Part shown: positions 1-11,500 of the stretch, piece after piece
Position numbering within the stretch: position 1 is the stretch's first letter
Layout of the letters: every line of letters begins with the position of its first letter
NCBI GenBank assembly: GCA_012295275.1
Contig: CM022677.1
Coordinates: 10,303,351-10,367,350, forward strand
DNA: 64,000 bases
Origin: Chrysomallon squamiferum
Taxonomy: Eukaryota; Mollusca; Gastropoda; Neomphalida; Peltospiridae
Reading direction: 5' to 3'
Program-made: the position numbers and the translations under genes
The notes under the pieces: model-generated
Seen by the model: only the letters and a program-made list of their open reading frames with translations
Databases searched by the model: none
Told to the model about the DNA's origin: nothing

Positions 1-616
1 AATTTTTGTATTTAAAACAATACACCTTCACTGTTTCATACGCTGCACCGTGATCTGAATACAGAACAAATATTCATCTTGCCAACTTCTATCTTCCACA
101 AGTTGTCTGAAACTGTTCCACGGGTGATATCGATTACCGGGAGGTTCCCCTAGTCAAGTTCTTTGACTTTTAAGACATAAACTCGTAATACTCAAGAATA
201 CTTTTTATATTTACTCCTCCACCAACGGGGTATCTTATCCAGGTTTTAATAAGAGTTTACAGACAAAGAAGAAAATAAATAACTAATTCTTCTAATTTAC
301 CCTACTGAACTAATTAAATCTGTCTGATAAAACTGACCATCTTTTAAACTTTTATATTTTCATTTAGCTTTATTTGTCTAACCGCGAAGTCTGGCACACA
401 CTTTTCCGATCTTCTGAACCAGTCCCCAACTCATAGCTTCCTTCATATTCTTAATCTCGAATACTGGTGAAGTGATAGTAAGTAGGTATCACATAAAAAA
501 TATATAAAATTTTACAGAAATAAAAGAAAACTCAGTTTTCTTCTGAATACGTTAACTATATTCTCAGTTTTCAAAGACTGATGAAAAGTCGTCGAATTGA
601 ACTTCGTCCTGCGAAA

Positions 617-865
617 CGTCGTTACAGAGTCTGGCGAGAAGTCGAAGAACGGGACGTCGTCAAAGTGTCACGAGACGTCGTTACAGAGTCTGGCGAGAAG
701 TCGAAGAACGGGACGTCGTCAAAGTGTCACGAGACGTCGTTACAGAGTCTGGCGAGAAGTCGAAGAACGGGACGTCGTCAAAGTGTCACGAGACGTCGTT
801 ACAGAGTCTGGCGAGAAGTCGAAGAACGGGACGTCGTCAAAGTGTGTCGAGACGTCGTTGGTTCA
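617..865. repeat. 59-bp GC-rich minisatellite, about 4 copies
   Basis: The string cgtcgttacagagtctggcg recurs at 617, 676, 735 and 794, with a diverged end at 853: exact 59-bp spacing. Units are nearly identical, rich in CpG and in GACGTC/GAAGTCG, unlike the AT-rich surroundings. Because 59 is not a multiple of 3, all frames stay open and produce artificial ORFs. Confidence 0.93.
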
Positions 866-1412
866 TTCGTGTGCGGAGGTCTGACGAAACATTATCGCTC
901 GTTTTTTCGTTCGTGCACGGGAAGCTGTCAATCAACGATAAGCATTGTGGAATCTGTGAACTTTAACTTAGAAATATGCTGACAGTATAAAATAATTCCT
1001 GAACTCTGACTATTGATAAACCAGCTTGGAATTTCATTTAATTAGTTTTTCTTTAACTTTTAGTAATATAAAATAAAAGCTATTAAGTATTTATACGACT
1101 TGTTCTTTTCTTTTGGATAACTGAATTCCTGTTAACTGTTTAGTGGACTGGACCATAAGTCAATTTCTAATAGCGGGTTTGCATCGCCTGATATCCGAAT
1201 AGTTTATTATTTTGTGACGTTTGACATTCAAGTTTTAACGGATTGAAAACACGTTATGGATATGTTATGGATTATTTATTCTTACAATATTTATTGCTAA
1301 AATTTATTTCTTCAATTTGTCCAATGGTATTCTACTCATTCAAGCAGACAAATTTCTGAAAGTTGCTTGACAGTATTTATATTGCAGCCTCTCTTTCTAT
1401 TTGTCTCTCTGG

Positions 1413-1413
<1 letters not shown>

Positions 1414-1468
<55 letters not shown>

Positions 1469-1501
1469 TATATATATATATATATATCTTATAAATCTAT
1501 G

Positions 1502-1551
<50 letters not shown>

Positions 1552-1587
1552 CACACACACACACACACACACACATACATACATATA
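1414..1587. repeat. Compound (GT)n-(TA)n-(TA)n-(AC)n microsatellite
   Basis: GT 1414-1462, TA 1467-1487 and 1507-1540, AC 1551-1574, then ACAT units. The GT and AC arms are complementary around the TA core, so the array can fold into a long hairpin. Confidence 0.95.
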
Positions 1588-1755
1588 CCACACAAGCCTT
1601 TATTTTCATATTTTAAGAATGCTGTAGGTTACAAATAGCTTTATAAAATTTATTTCAAATTTTGAAAAGAAAAAGTGCAAATTTTACAAGAGCCATAATT
1701 AATAACTGGTATATTATACCTGTGATCTTTGCAAAAAGAATTAATTTATCATGTC

Positions 1756-1787
<32 letters not shown>

Positions 1788-2137
1788 GGATAAAATTGGA
1801 TATGTTTAAAGATTTCAAAATAAAGAATAAATAAATGAAAACTATGGCTATCATTTGGGATGATTTTAAACTGGTTGAAACAATGTCAGTGTTTTTTTTA
1901 GTAAAAGGATCCCCGAATAAAAATAAAGAATTTTTTTTCGCTTAAAACGCGGTTAAATTAAAGCCATATAAACAATACTTAGCAAACCATAAATGAAAAA
2001 TAATAGTAAAAAGTACAATAAATTCTTAATGAACTTTAAAATTACAACAAATTCTTAATAAATTTTAGTTTACGTTGTTGAAATTGTCAATGATGCTCTG
2101 AAAGAATGGAGGAATTTGCGACTACTACTAAATAAGT

Positions 2138-2223
2138 ATGGAGGACAGAGAAGTGAATTCTGACGAGGAACGTCAGGAAAGGGAACATTTTATACGAATA
2201 ATTAATGCCTTCCGTTTTTACAG
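2138..2223 (+). CDS. CARNMT1: CARNMT1 exon 1 (coding part)
   Basis: It encodes [18 protein letters not shown] and the following helix ending in INAFRFY. It is 86 nt long and ends in phase 2 before the donor gtttgt; the split Arg codon is completed by the first base of exon 2. The acidic stretch followed by EREHF..IINAFR is typical of the family N terminus. TAA at 2129-2131 is in frame just upstream, so this ATG is the first possible one in a continuous exon. Confidence 0.88.
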
Positions 2224-2502
2224 GTTTGTCCAGTTTGCTTCTCTGTTTCCTTTCACAAAATACTATATTTGCTTGATTTGTCAATTCATGGCATCAGCTT
2301 AATTTGCAGTAAATAGTAACAAAAGAAATGGATTTCTTTTTTTTTTTTTCTTTTTTTAAATTTAAATACAAAAAATTGAAAACGTGAATTCAGTGCTCGA
2401 TATTAATAACTGCGTTGTCTTAGTGAAATTGCTGGATATCAAGCAGAATAATGTGTAATAAAAACCAGTTAAGTAAAAGTAATTTACTTACCTGTTTTGA
2501 AA

Positions 2503-2544
<42 letters not shown>

Positions 2545-5500
2545 TTTTGATTTTGTTGGAATCTGTTTCACTACTTTTATTCCTATTGAAATAATTAATT
2601 TAAAGCTAGTGGAATAAAAACAAATTACAAAGTAATGTTAAACTCTAAGATATCAGTGCTAATTTCGTAATTGCACCTTTCATTAGCAGTATGTCCAGGT
2701 TCAGTTCATTTTTCATGTAATGCCGAAATAATTTGACATAGAATAAAACAAAACTCACAACCATATTTTTGTTTTCTAATAAAAATAATTTGTTTTAAAA
2801 TGTTGTAATGATTCATTGCTACTTTTTACAGAACTCACTCAATGAAGAGAGTTAAAAATGCAGAAAAATATTTTTCTGAACTGCCAGAAGAACATCAAGA
2901 GTTGGTTCCAACATTTCTTGAAAATCTGAGGATGTTACGCACATGCATTGATCACAATTACGAAGTTATCAAACTGATTCTAAAAGATTCAGACTGTATG
3001 TTTGAGAATAAAAATCATGGACTGACTGAGGTTTGGATAAATTTTTGTCTTCTCTTTGACATCTGATTCTGTTTAATTATATTTCACATTCAAGTGTTTT
3101 GTGAACAGTTTAAATATATTTTCCTGAAGAGGTGTGATTATTATATTGTTTTTATTGCCTTGATTATAGACAACTGTAAAAGGTTGTCTCCCTTTAAATA
3201 AATCTTTTGTTTTCTATAACATTTTACTCTTGTAATTTATAACTTTTAAATAAATAAAGTTTTTGTGAACAGTGTTTAAAATATGTTTCACATGCAACTG
3301 ACTTACAGATACATTTGCTATATAAACAAACTGTAATTATTTTATTGTTAATAATGTTATATATTTTTATATACAACCAGCCGTCATTTTTGCTATGGTG
3401 TTGCACCTCTACAGTATTGTTGTAAGATTATTGAGTAAAACAAACCCATTATAATTTTTGGATGTATGGAACACTATTTCTGTAGTTTATTTGTAAAAGA
3501 AATATATATTCCATGCAGCCAGAAGGTTTATTTAATTGACCCTTCTTTATATGAGAATATATTTTACAGCTTTTAAATCTATATTTATTTCTACAATAAA
3601 TTAACATAAAACAACAAATAATAACTTGAATACTGTAAAGTTTCATAGGATACATACCACCAAGTATTAATCCATAGGCAGTTGTTACTGTAATTATACA
3701 TTAGCACTGCATGTGACAAGATGGATCGAAGGCTACTTCCTTTACAAAGGACCAGGCTGAAGGCCATCTTGTGAAGTATCATCACTGGTAACAAATGTAA
3801 GCCGAATTTCATGGCTGACTTTCTTTTGACAGTAGTATGAATAATTTGCCGGGAACATTTTACATATTTGACTGGTTTTTTAAAAATATATTTGTGGTGT
3901 ATGAACTAAAATATCTGATTGTTTATTTTTATTTAGTTTATATTCTGTTTATTTAGTTTATATAAATAGATTCGGGTTTTGTGGAGATCTCTTGTTCTTG
4001 CAGGGTTTACCTGCAGCTAAAAAGATTCCTCCGACAGCATTTGACATGGACAAAGTGAAGACGACGCTGAAGCAGTTTGTGCGAGACTGGAGTGAGGCTG
4101 GTGCCGAGGAGCGTGAGGCGTGTTACACGCCAGTGATCACTGAAATCAAACGACTTTTTCCTAGAGAGATCTGGTGATTATAATTGTTTTTATTGCTTTG
4201 ATTACAGACTAGTGTAAAAGGTTGTCTCCCTTTAAATCAATGTTTTATTTTCTCCATTACGTTTCTCTTATAAGTTATAATTTTTTTTAAATCAGAGATT
4301 TGTCATAAGAGTTGTTTTTATTATTATTATTATTATTATTTCAGTTAAATGAAATTTTATTATCTCTCCTGATAAAGCGATACTTCATACATAATTTTAA
4401 TATTAGAAACTAACAATTGACATTGTTGGATTTAAAAATATATTTTTATTTTTGAGTTTTTTAATTAAAGAGTATAAAAAATTTGAAACTAGCTGCTGAT
4501 TAAATCAAACATTAGTAGACAATAACAGATTTACAAGTGAGTTATGTTGAAAATATAAATTTCTGTTCTTTATAATTAATTTTATTTAGTAATGGTTATA
4601 AATACAGACCATGCATTTGTGTTGTTAAATTTAATTAATTCTGTGTTTTCGCAGTGATGTGTCGTCAGTGAGTATTCTGGTTCCGGGCGCAGGGTTGGGG
4701 CGACTGGCGTTTGAACTTGCTAAGGCTGGGTTTTCCTGTCAGGGCAACGAGTGGAGTCTCTTCATGTTGTTTGCATCCAACTTTGTACTCAACAAGTAAA
4801 GTTACATCTTGTCTCATTTCCACTGTTATACTCCCAGTCAGTTCGTTCATTATATATCAGTCATTTTGAAAAGCATTATTACAGATTTTACATAGACTTT
4901 CAAAGTCAATATTTATGTGTGTGTGTGTGTGTGTATGCTGGTAGGTTCCTATTCACATAAATATTGACTCTGAAAATCTATGTAGAATCTGTAATAATGC
5001 TTTTCAAAATGACTGATTTTATGTTCAGGAGACTGCAAACAGAAGGTTGAAAATGAACAATAAATATTGTCAAAATGTCATTAGTCATACAAAACTCAGT
5101 AAACATGGCAGTGACAGCCAAACTGTCTTGTACTTTTCTTGATTCAAAGATATTTCTGTTGGTTATCACAGTAAATATATTACAAATGGAAAGAACTATG
5201 AAGTACAGTTGCATTTTCTACTCAAAGTACAAGTACCAGAAATTTAATAATTCCACACACTCCATAAAGAAAGCTATTTATTACCCTTTTATGTAGTCAT
5301 CAGAATCTTGACATGAGTTTCTGCAGAACATTCCATAGCATCATGTCGTCTAGACTTAGTGGAGATGTTTGATAAAACAATTATCTGTATCCTTACTAAA
5401 AACAAAAATTCATCTTCAGTTTCTAATGAGACAGAAAAGGTTCTATACTGAAGTTCCAGTTTTTTCACTTCAGAAGAAGAGTATGTAATAAATGGTGTGA

Positions 5501-8500
5501 AGAAGTAGAAGATTATTCCTTCTTGTTCTTGGCCAAGGTTTGTAGTTGCTTGTTTTTCCAGTGACAGAGACTTCAGTAAAGTTGACTGATGGGACTCACT
5601 GGTTCAGCTGGTTGGCTCAAAATACGTTAAAAAGCTTAACTGAGAAAAATTCCAGATGCAATATTGTGCAATATGCAGTTAGTCAATCCACACTGTTCAC
5701 TTACATGTGAGTGATTAGATCAAGAGACAGATGAACTTTGTGAAGTTAATCAAGTTAGTTGCAGTGAACCTGTTGATCCTCACCTTTGACAAACTCCCTC
5801 TAAGAATCTGCTAAAGCTGTTGTTGCTTACGGCCCAAACCTTTGTAAAAAGTTTGAAACAGACAAAATGCATCCCATAACAAACTGACTTTGTCACTGTG
5901 GTAAGTTTAATCATGATAACAAGGCATGTCAGATTGATAATACGGCATGTATCATTTGCAAAGAGAAATATTTGTCAGAATGTATGAAGTTGAGAATGGA
6001 AAACAGGTACAACAAGTTAACAAGGAAACCTGTAAAATCCAATTCACCAGGTGCAGTAGAAAAACCTATATTGCAGCTATGTTGCATTTATTGACAAGAT
6101 TTATTCAAATACAGACTTAAGAAAACTTGAGAAACAAGTTGCTAAAGCTTTCAAACAGCAGGGATCTTTGGATTCTTAGAATCTGACTGGACTGATATTT
6201 ACTGAGGAGTCAGGCATCAATAAGACCATGTCAGGAAGAGGAAGCCATTGCTATTGCAGATCATTTTTTTTAATATAAATTTTTTTTTTTTTTTTTACAG
6301 CTGTGTTTCTTTCTGTTAAAAATAGATCTGTTAACTTTAAATGTGGAAATACTGAGATATGTGAGTTAGTTTCTCTAGAAGAGCTGTGGGATGTGCTTCG
6401 TATATGTCACAATACTTGGAATATCTGATTTCTCTGTTTTGTGTAACATTGCTGTAAGGGATTTAAAACACATCCGTGGTTTCAGCCACCGAGGTTGCGT
6501 ACGTGATTTTATGTGTCAGTTTTTAATGACAAAACCTTTAAAGTTTCTGCTTCCTCCAATCCTCTTCATCAGGACCTAGCTGTTCCTCATCACAGCATCT
6601 TCTCTGTCACCATTCATGTTTGCCTCAAAAAACATTTCAGACCACATTTTCAGATGAAAATCCAGTTCCATTTGTCGAGGAAAGAAAATTTTGGGTATTA
6701 TTTTTGATAGAAAGCTGTCCTTAACCCTCATTTAAAAAGAAGGACTTGAATATTTTAACAGCTACAGGACATAATTAATGGGGAGCAGATTGAAAGGTTT
6801 TATTCCGTTTGTGTAGATCTTTTGTGAAATCAAAATTAGATTAAGGATGAATTGTGTCCTACCTGATCAGTTCTGTTCACATCCAGGGTTTCTTCATCAT
6901 CTCATAGAATAAAGGTGAACAGTGACCATTCTCAAAGTGACAGTGGAAGCATCTAAGACAGAAGTAAATACTTTCACTGACATGTAACAGATGTGATTTT
7001 CTTTTCATGTAAACAGTTCAATTTTGTTTGTGACAAATGTTACACAAGTCTGAACAAGATGCTTTAAATCAGTTTTATTGTGCCTGCTTTCAGAAAATAT
7101 TTAAACTTACATATTCTTTAATGTTACTGACATTTCAAATTGAGTGAAATCAAGTGTCAAAGTATCAGTTTGATATCAGTGATTTGAAAGTCTTAATATT
7201 ACTATTTTGGGGTGGTTTGTTGTCTTAATCATGTTCATGTTAGAAAATAAATGAAGATTAAAAATTTTAAATTTTAAAGTTTTATGAATAATTTTTAAAT
7301 TTCATAATGAAATAAAAAAGTTCAGTTTTTTTCTCTTGTCCCTTGACAGAAGTGACATTATTGACATAATTAAAATAAGTAACATGTGATGATTGAAAGA
7401 AACAGTTTTAACAAGAAGTGGAGATATATTGTAATATCTTGGTTGAATTTCCCCACATGTTTTTAGAGCAGTGAAAAACAAGCATTAGCATCCTCATACG
7501 TCTCATTTGAAAAACATTTGTACCCCTTAACTCTTGTTATCATCTTGTATAAAATAGTTTATTATGAGCAACAGAGATATCTTTGAATCAAGAGCAGTAC
7601 AAGACAGCTTACATTTCCAGGTTTGCTGTCATCTTTACTACTAGCAACATTTCTGTCTGAAAAACGTCAGACATTGTCAGAATTGAAAATGACACAAACT
7701 TGATCTGTGTCGTTTGTCAGGATTGACAGTTGGCCAAGTCAAACATCCTCCTAGTAATCAGTTTCTTAAAACTGGAATCTACAGCAGTCTGATCCTGAAC
7801 CACTCAGTTTTGTCAACAATTAAATTTCACAAAAGGTTACAAAAAATGTGTAATGTGTTTTTGTAGCCACTTGTTTATGAAGATGTATTATTAAATGTGA
7901 CAGAATTTACACAACCAGGATTTTGTATAATCACTGAAATCTGTTATTGTGTCACTGCAATCAGCTTCTTCCATCCTCTTGTAATAAATATAATAAATAA
8001 AGTACTTCTTGAGTAGACTAGATTGTAGAACAGTTGCTAGTGACTATTTTAGTAAACATCTAATAGAAAAGTATGTTAGGTAAGTGTAATTTTAAGTTTA
8101 TGTTGTGATTAGAATTTAAAATGACCACTGTCCAGTAAGATAAATGGTTAAGAAATATTTTTAAAAATCAGTGATGGAACATCAAAAGTAAATTTTATTT
8201 AGTCTAATCTCTTTTTCATCACAAGTTTGAAAAAATAATATATTCATGTCTGGAAAATTAGATATAATATTAACAGACAGAATAAACTGGTGGCAGTGTT
8301 AATTAACTACTTGTCATATGTAAAACAGTTACAACTGGTTTAACACTGGTTTGCTCAGTTACAAAGAGTGAAACTTGTTTACCACAAACAGATTCAGTCT
8401 GAACAGCTTGGCATAAGCAATTATGTGTTTTTTTCTATAATTACATTTACATTATCATGAAGATGGGAAAACTTAATTACAATGACACAAATTTGGTAAA

Positions 8501-11500
8501 ACAGTTTCAGGGAAATGTATAAAATAACCAATTAAATTTCAGGGATTAAAGATGTATTTCCTGAGTGAATCAGACATTATACAGATATAACCTGTGTATG
8601 TTTGTGTATTGTTTCAGATGTAGTGAGGTGAACTCATTCTGCCTGTACCCGTGGGTTCACCAGTGGACAAACCTGAAACACACGTCAGATCAGACCACGC
8701 CCATCAGATTCCCTGACATCAACCCCACAGACCTTGCTCCCAACTCCAACTTCTCCATGGCTGCCGGAGATTTCCTTGAAGTGTACACTGACCCAGGTAC
8801 AAGACATCACCTGTTTTCTTTCTTACTGTTCTCAATTTGTCAGTCAACAGAAAATTCCAGGGAGTTTAAAAACAAAAACATAATTTAAAAATACTTTATA
8901 GGTCTAGGGAATGTACTTTATCGTGCCACCAATATTTTAATTTTATTTTAACCTTCATTTTTCTTTTTCCTTTTTTCTCTTATTTCAGTGATCGTAAACT
9001 CGTCTTGAGTCTTCTTTATAGGTGTCAGTAGAGATACATCTTGTTTTTTTACATTTCTCTTTAGTGTATTATCTCAAACTGCAGTTGACATAATATTTAG
9101 TAAGTTTATAAATTATTTTATTTTCAGAAATGTGGGACTGTGTGGCAACAGTATTTTTCATTGACACTGCTCACAACATCATCGCCTACATCGACAGAAT
9201 TTACAAAATACTGAAATGTGGAGGCTACTGGATCAATCTGGGTATTTTCTTCTACTTTACCCTCTTCCTTTTTAATTCTTTACTGCTTTTTCCTTTTTAG
9301 GTTAAATTTTGTTGATGTATTTATTCTAAAAAATTTAAACTGAATATTATAAATACATTTTTTGTTTTAAATTATGATATACCTATATATTATAATGTTA
9401 TTACAGTGAAGCTCCTCTAAATCAAAATTCTCTCAAAAAAAAACTTATTTTGTCACATCCTAAATTATTCGTAGGTTTCATTAAGGGCCAATCTGTGACT
9501 AAAAAGGTGCTTTAATGGCCACTTAATGAGGAATTTTAAAACTAAATTGACAGCAATCTATATAAATTAATAATTTGAACGATCCACTAGAGAAATAAAC
9601 ATCACAAGTTAAGGCACAAGTTAATTATTTAATTATGATACAACGGTGACCCAAAATGAATGATGCCCATAGAAGTGCTCATATTTTCCACAGCTGATGA
9701 GAGATTTTACTTATTTTTCACACAAATTTATCTTTTATAACATTCAGTCCTGAATGTTTGGGTTCTTAACATCAATTGTCATTTATGCTTGTTCTAAAAT
9801 GTGTTCAAGATGGCCACCTTGATGACGTAGACACTCCTGAATGCAGTGTGTGAAACTATCAGTCACGCAGACACACTCCTCTCTTGGGATAGCCTAATCT
9901 TTGTGTGATTTCCATTTTCAAGTTCCTGATTGTCGTAAACATGGTCCTTCAGATAGCCCCACAGGTAGAAATCTGGGGGGGGTTCAGGTCAGGTGAGTGT
10001 GGGTTCCACTCAGGATCACATCTCCTACTGATCAGCCGATACGCAAATCATTGCTGCAGCCAACGTTTGGTTTGAAGTGTGTGGGATTGCTTCTCTCAAC
10101 TGATGCCTCTATGTCTCCCTAGTGCAGTCCAAAACTTCCTCATGACCTCAAGATAATGTTCTGAGTTTACACTGAGAAACTGTTCAGTTTTGTCTTTGAA
10201 CCAAACAGATCCAATGATGCCATGCTTATCAAATGTAATGGATGCTGGAGGACATCCTCTGTTGGTACTGTACTCCAGAAAACACAGTTTTTGCTGTTGA
10301 TCTGACAGGAGAAAAAGAAAACAGTTTTTGCTGTTGATCTGACAGGAGAAGATGTGCCTTCTCTGAGAACCTCACATTGTCAAGAAAGTCTGGATTAGCT
10401 TCAATCTGTTCACAGAACAATCGACACAGAACAGTCTTTTATCCCGGTCTCCTTGTGTCAGCTTCTGTTTAGTCTGGATTTACGATCTGCAATGAGGTCT
10501 CAATGATTCCCGTGGAATGGCAAGCTCCTGACTGCGTGTTCACATTGACTTCTTGGGGCTGCAACTGACCGAGGCCTGGACAGCATCAACATTCCTTGTC
10601 ACTCTCACATCCAAATGTCATCCAGTTGTGAACCCTTCACTTTTAGCAATGTTCCCTTGCTCTTGAACTTATTGACACATCTGTACATCTGGGTTTGTTC
10701 GTATAAAGGTTGAAATTGAACTGCCTGCACATTTTGTGTTGAAATAAGTCTCAACACAAAAAGTATTTTGTTCAGTCATCCAAGGCATTTTTCGGAAACT
10801 TTTGTTGTTGATCCTTATTATTATCTCCTCCTCTAGTAGAATCTGAAAAATACAATTGACAAATTAATAATGATTTTATTCACTATTATGTGGGTTTTTT
10901 TTCGGGGGGGGGTCACCCTGTAATACACTTGAATCAATCCACGAGGTTTCTTTTCAACAGTTGAATAATTAAGCAGATGCTTATTAAATTTTCTTGAAAA
11001 AACAGACACCTTACCCTCTCGAAGTATAGCAAAAAGTCCTATTACGTCATTAAGGTCTTGCCAAGTGTCATTTGCCAGAACAATATCACAAGTCCTGAAG
11101 CACATAGATCATTAATGCTGCAGGGGCTGTTCTTCAATCTGAATGGCATAGCATCAGGTGTATAAATCTGCAGTCAAAGGAATCTGGAGATATCCTTATA
11201 ACAAATCCAACTTGGAGATGCATTTGGCATTTCCAATTCTGTCAATTCAGTCATCTTATCTTGATAGGAATCTGCTTTAATAACTTTGTGCAAATCGGCA
11301 CATAACCAATGGCTGTCATCTGGCTTTGGTACTGAGATGCAATGACGTGAAGACTTACCTTATGATGGTTTATGCATGTACTCAGTTTCTCTCGTCATTT
11401 TGTGTGGATTCATCCTGCAGGGATGTTGTTGTTAACTTACACAGTCATCATTCGAGTGGTCAGAACCCGATCATGATACTCCCTAAACAGATTAATAAGG

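Larger units (their letters stand above)
1..2137. other. 5' flank of CARNMT1
   Basis: No supported gene. It contains a GC-rich 59-bp minisatellite (617-865), a compound GT/TA/AC microsatellite (1414-1587) and poly-T runs near 1770. The CARNMT1 promoter should lie in its right part, but no clear core element was found. Confidence 0.4.

Noticed and set aside
581-982. Overlapping Arg/Ser/Lys-rich open frames of 80-133 codons
   Set aside because: They are translations of the 59-bp minisatellite in its three frames; the repeated peptide is the same in each and matches no domain.
8565-8617. Upstream extension of CARNMT1 exon 5 to a Met codon
   Set aside because: The acceptor gtttcag at 8611-8617 restores the conserved CSE segment in phase; the extension is intronic.
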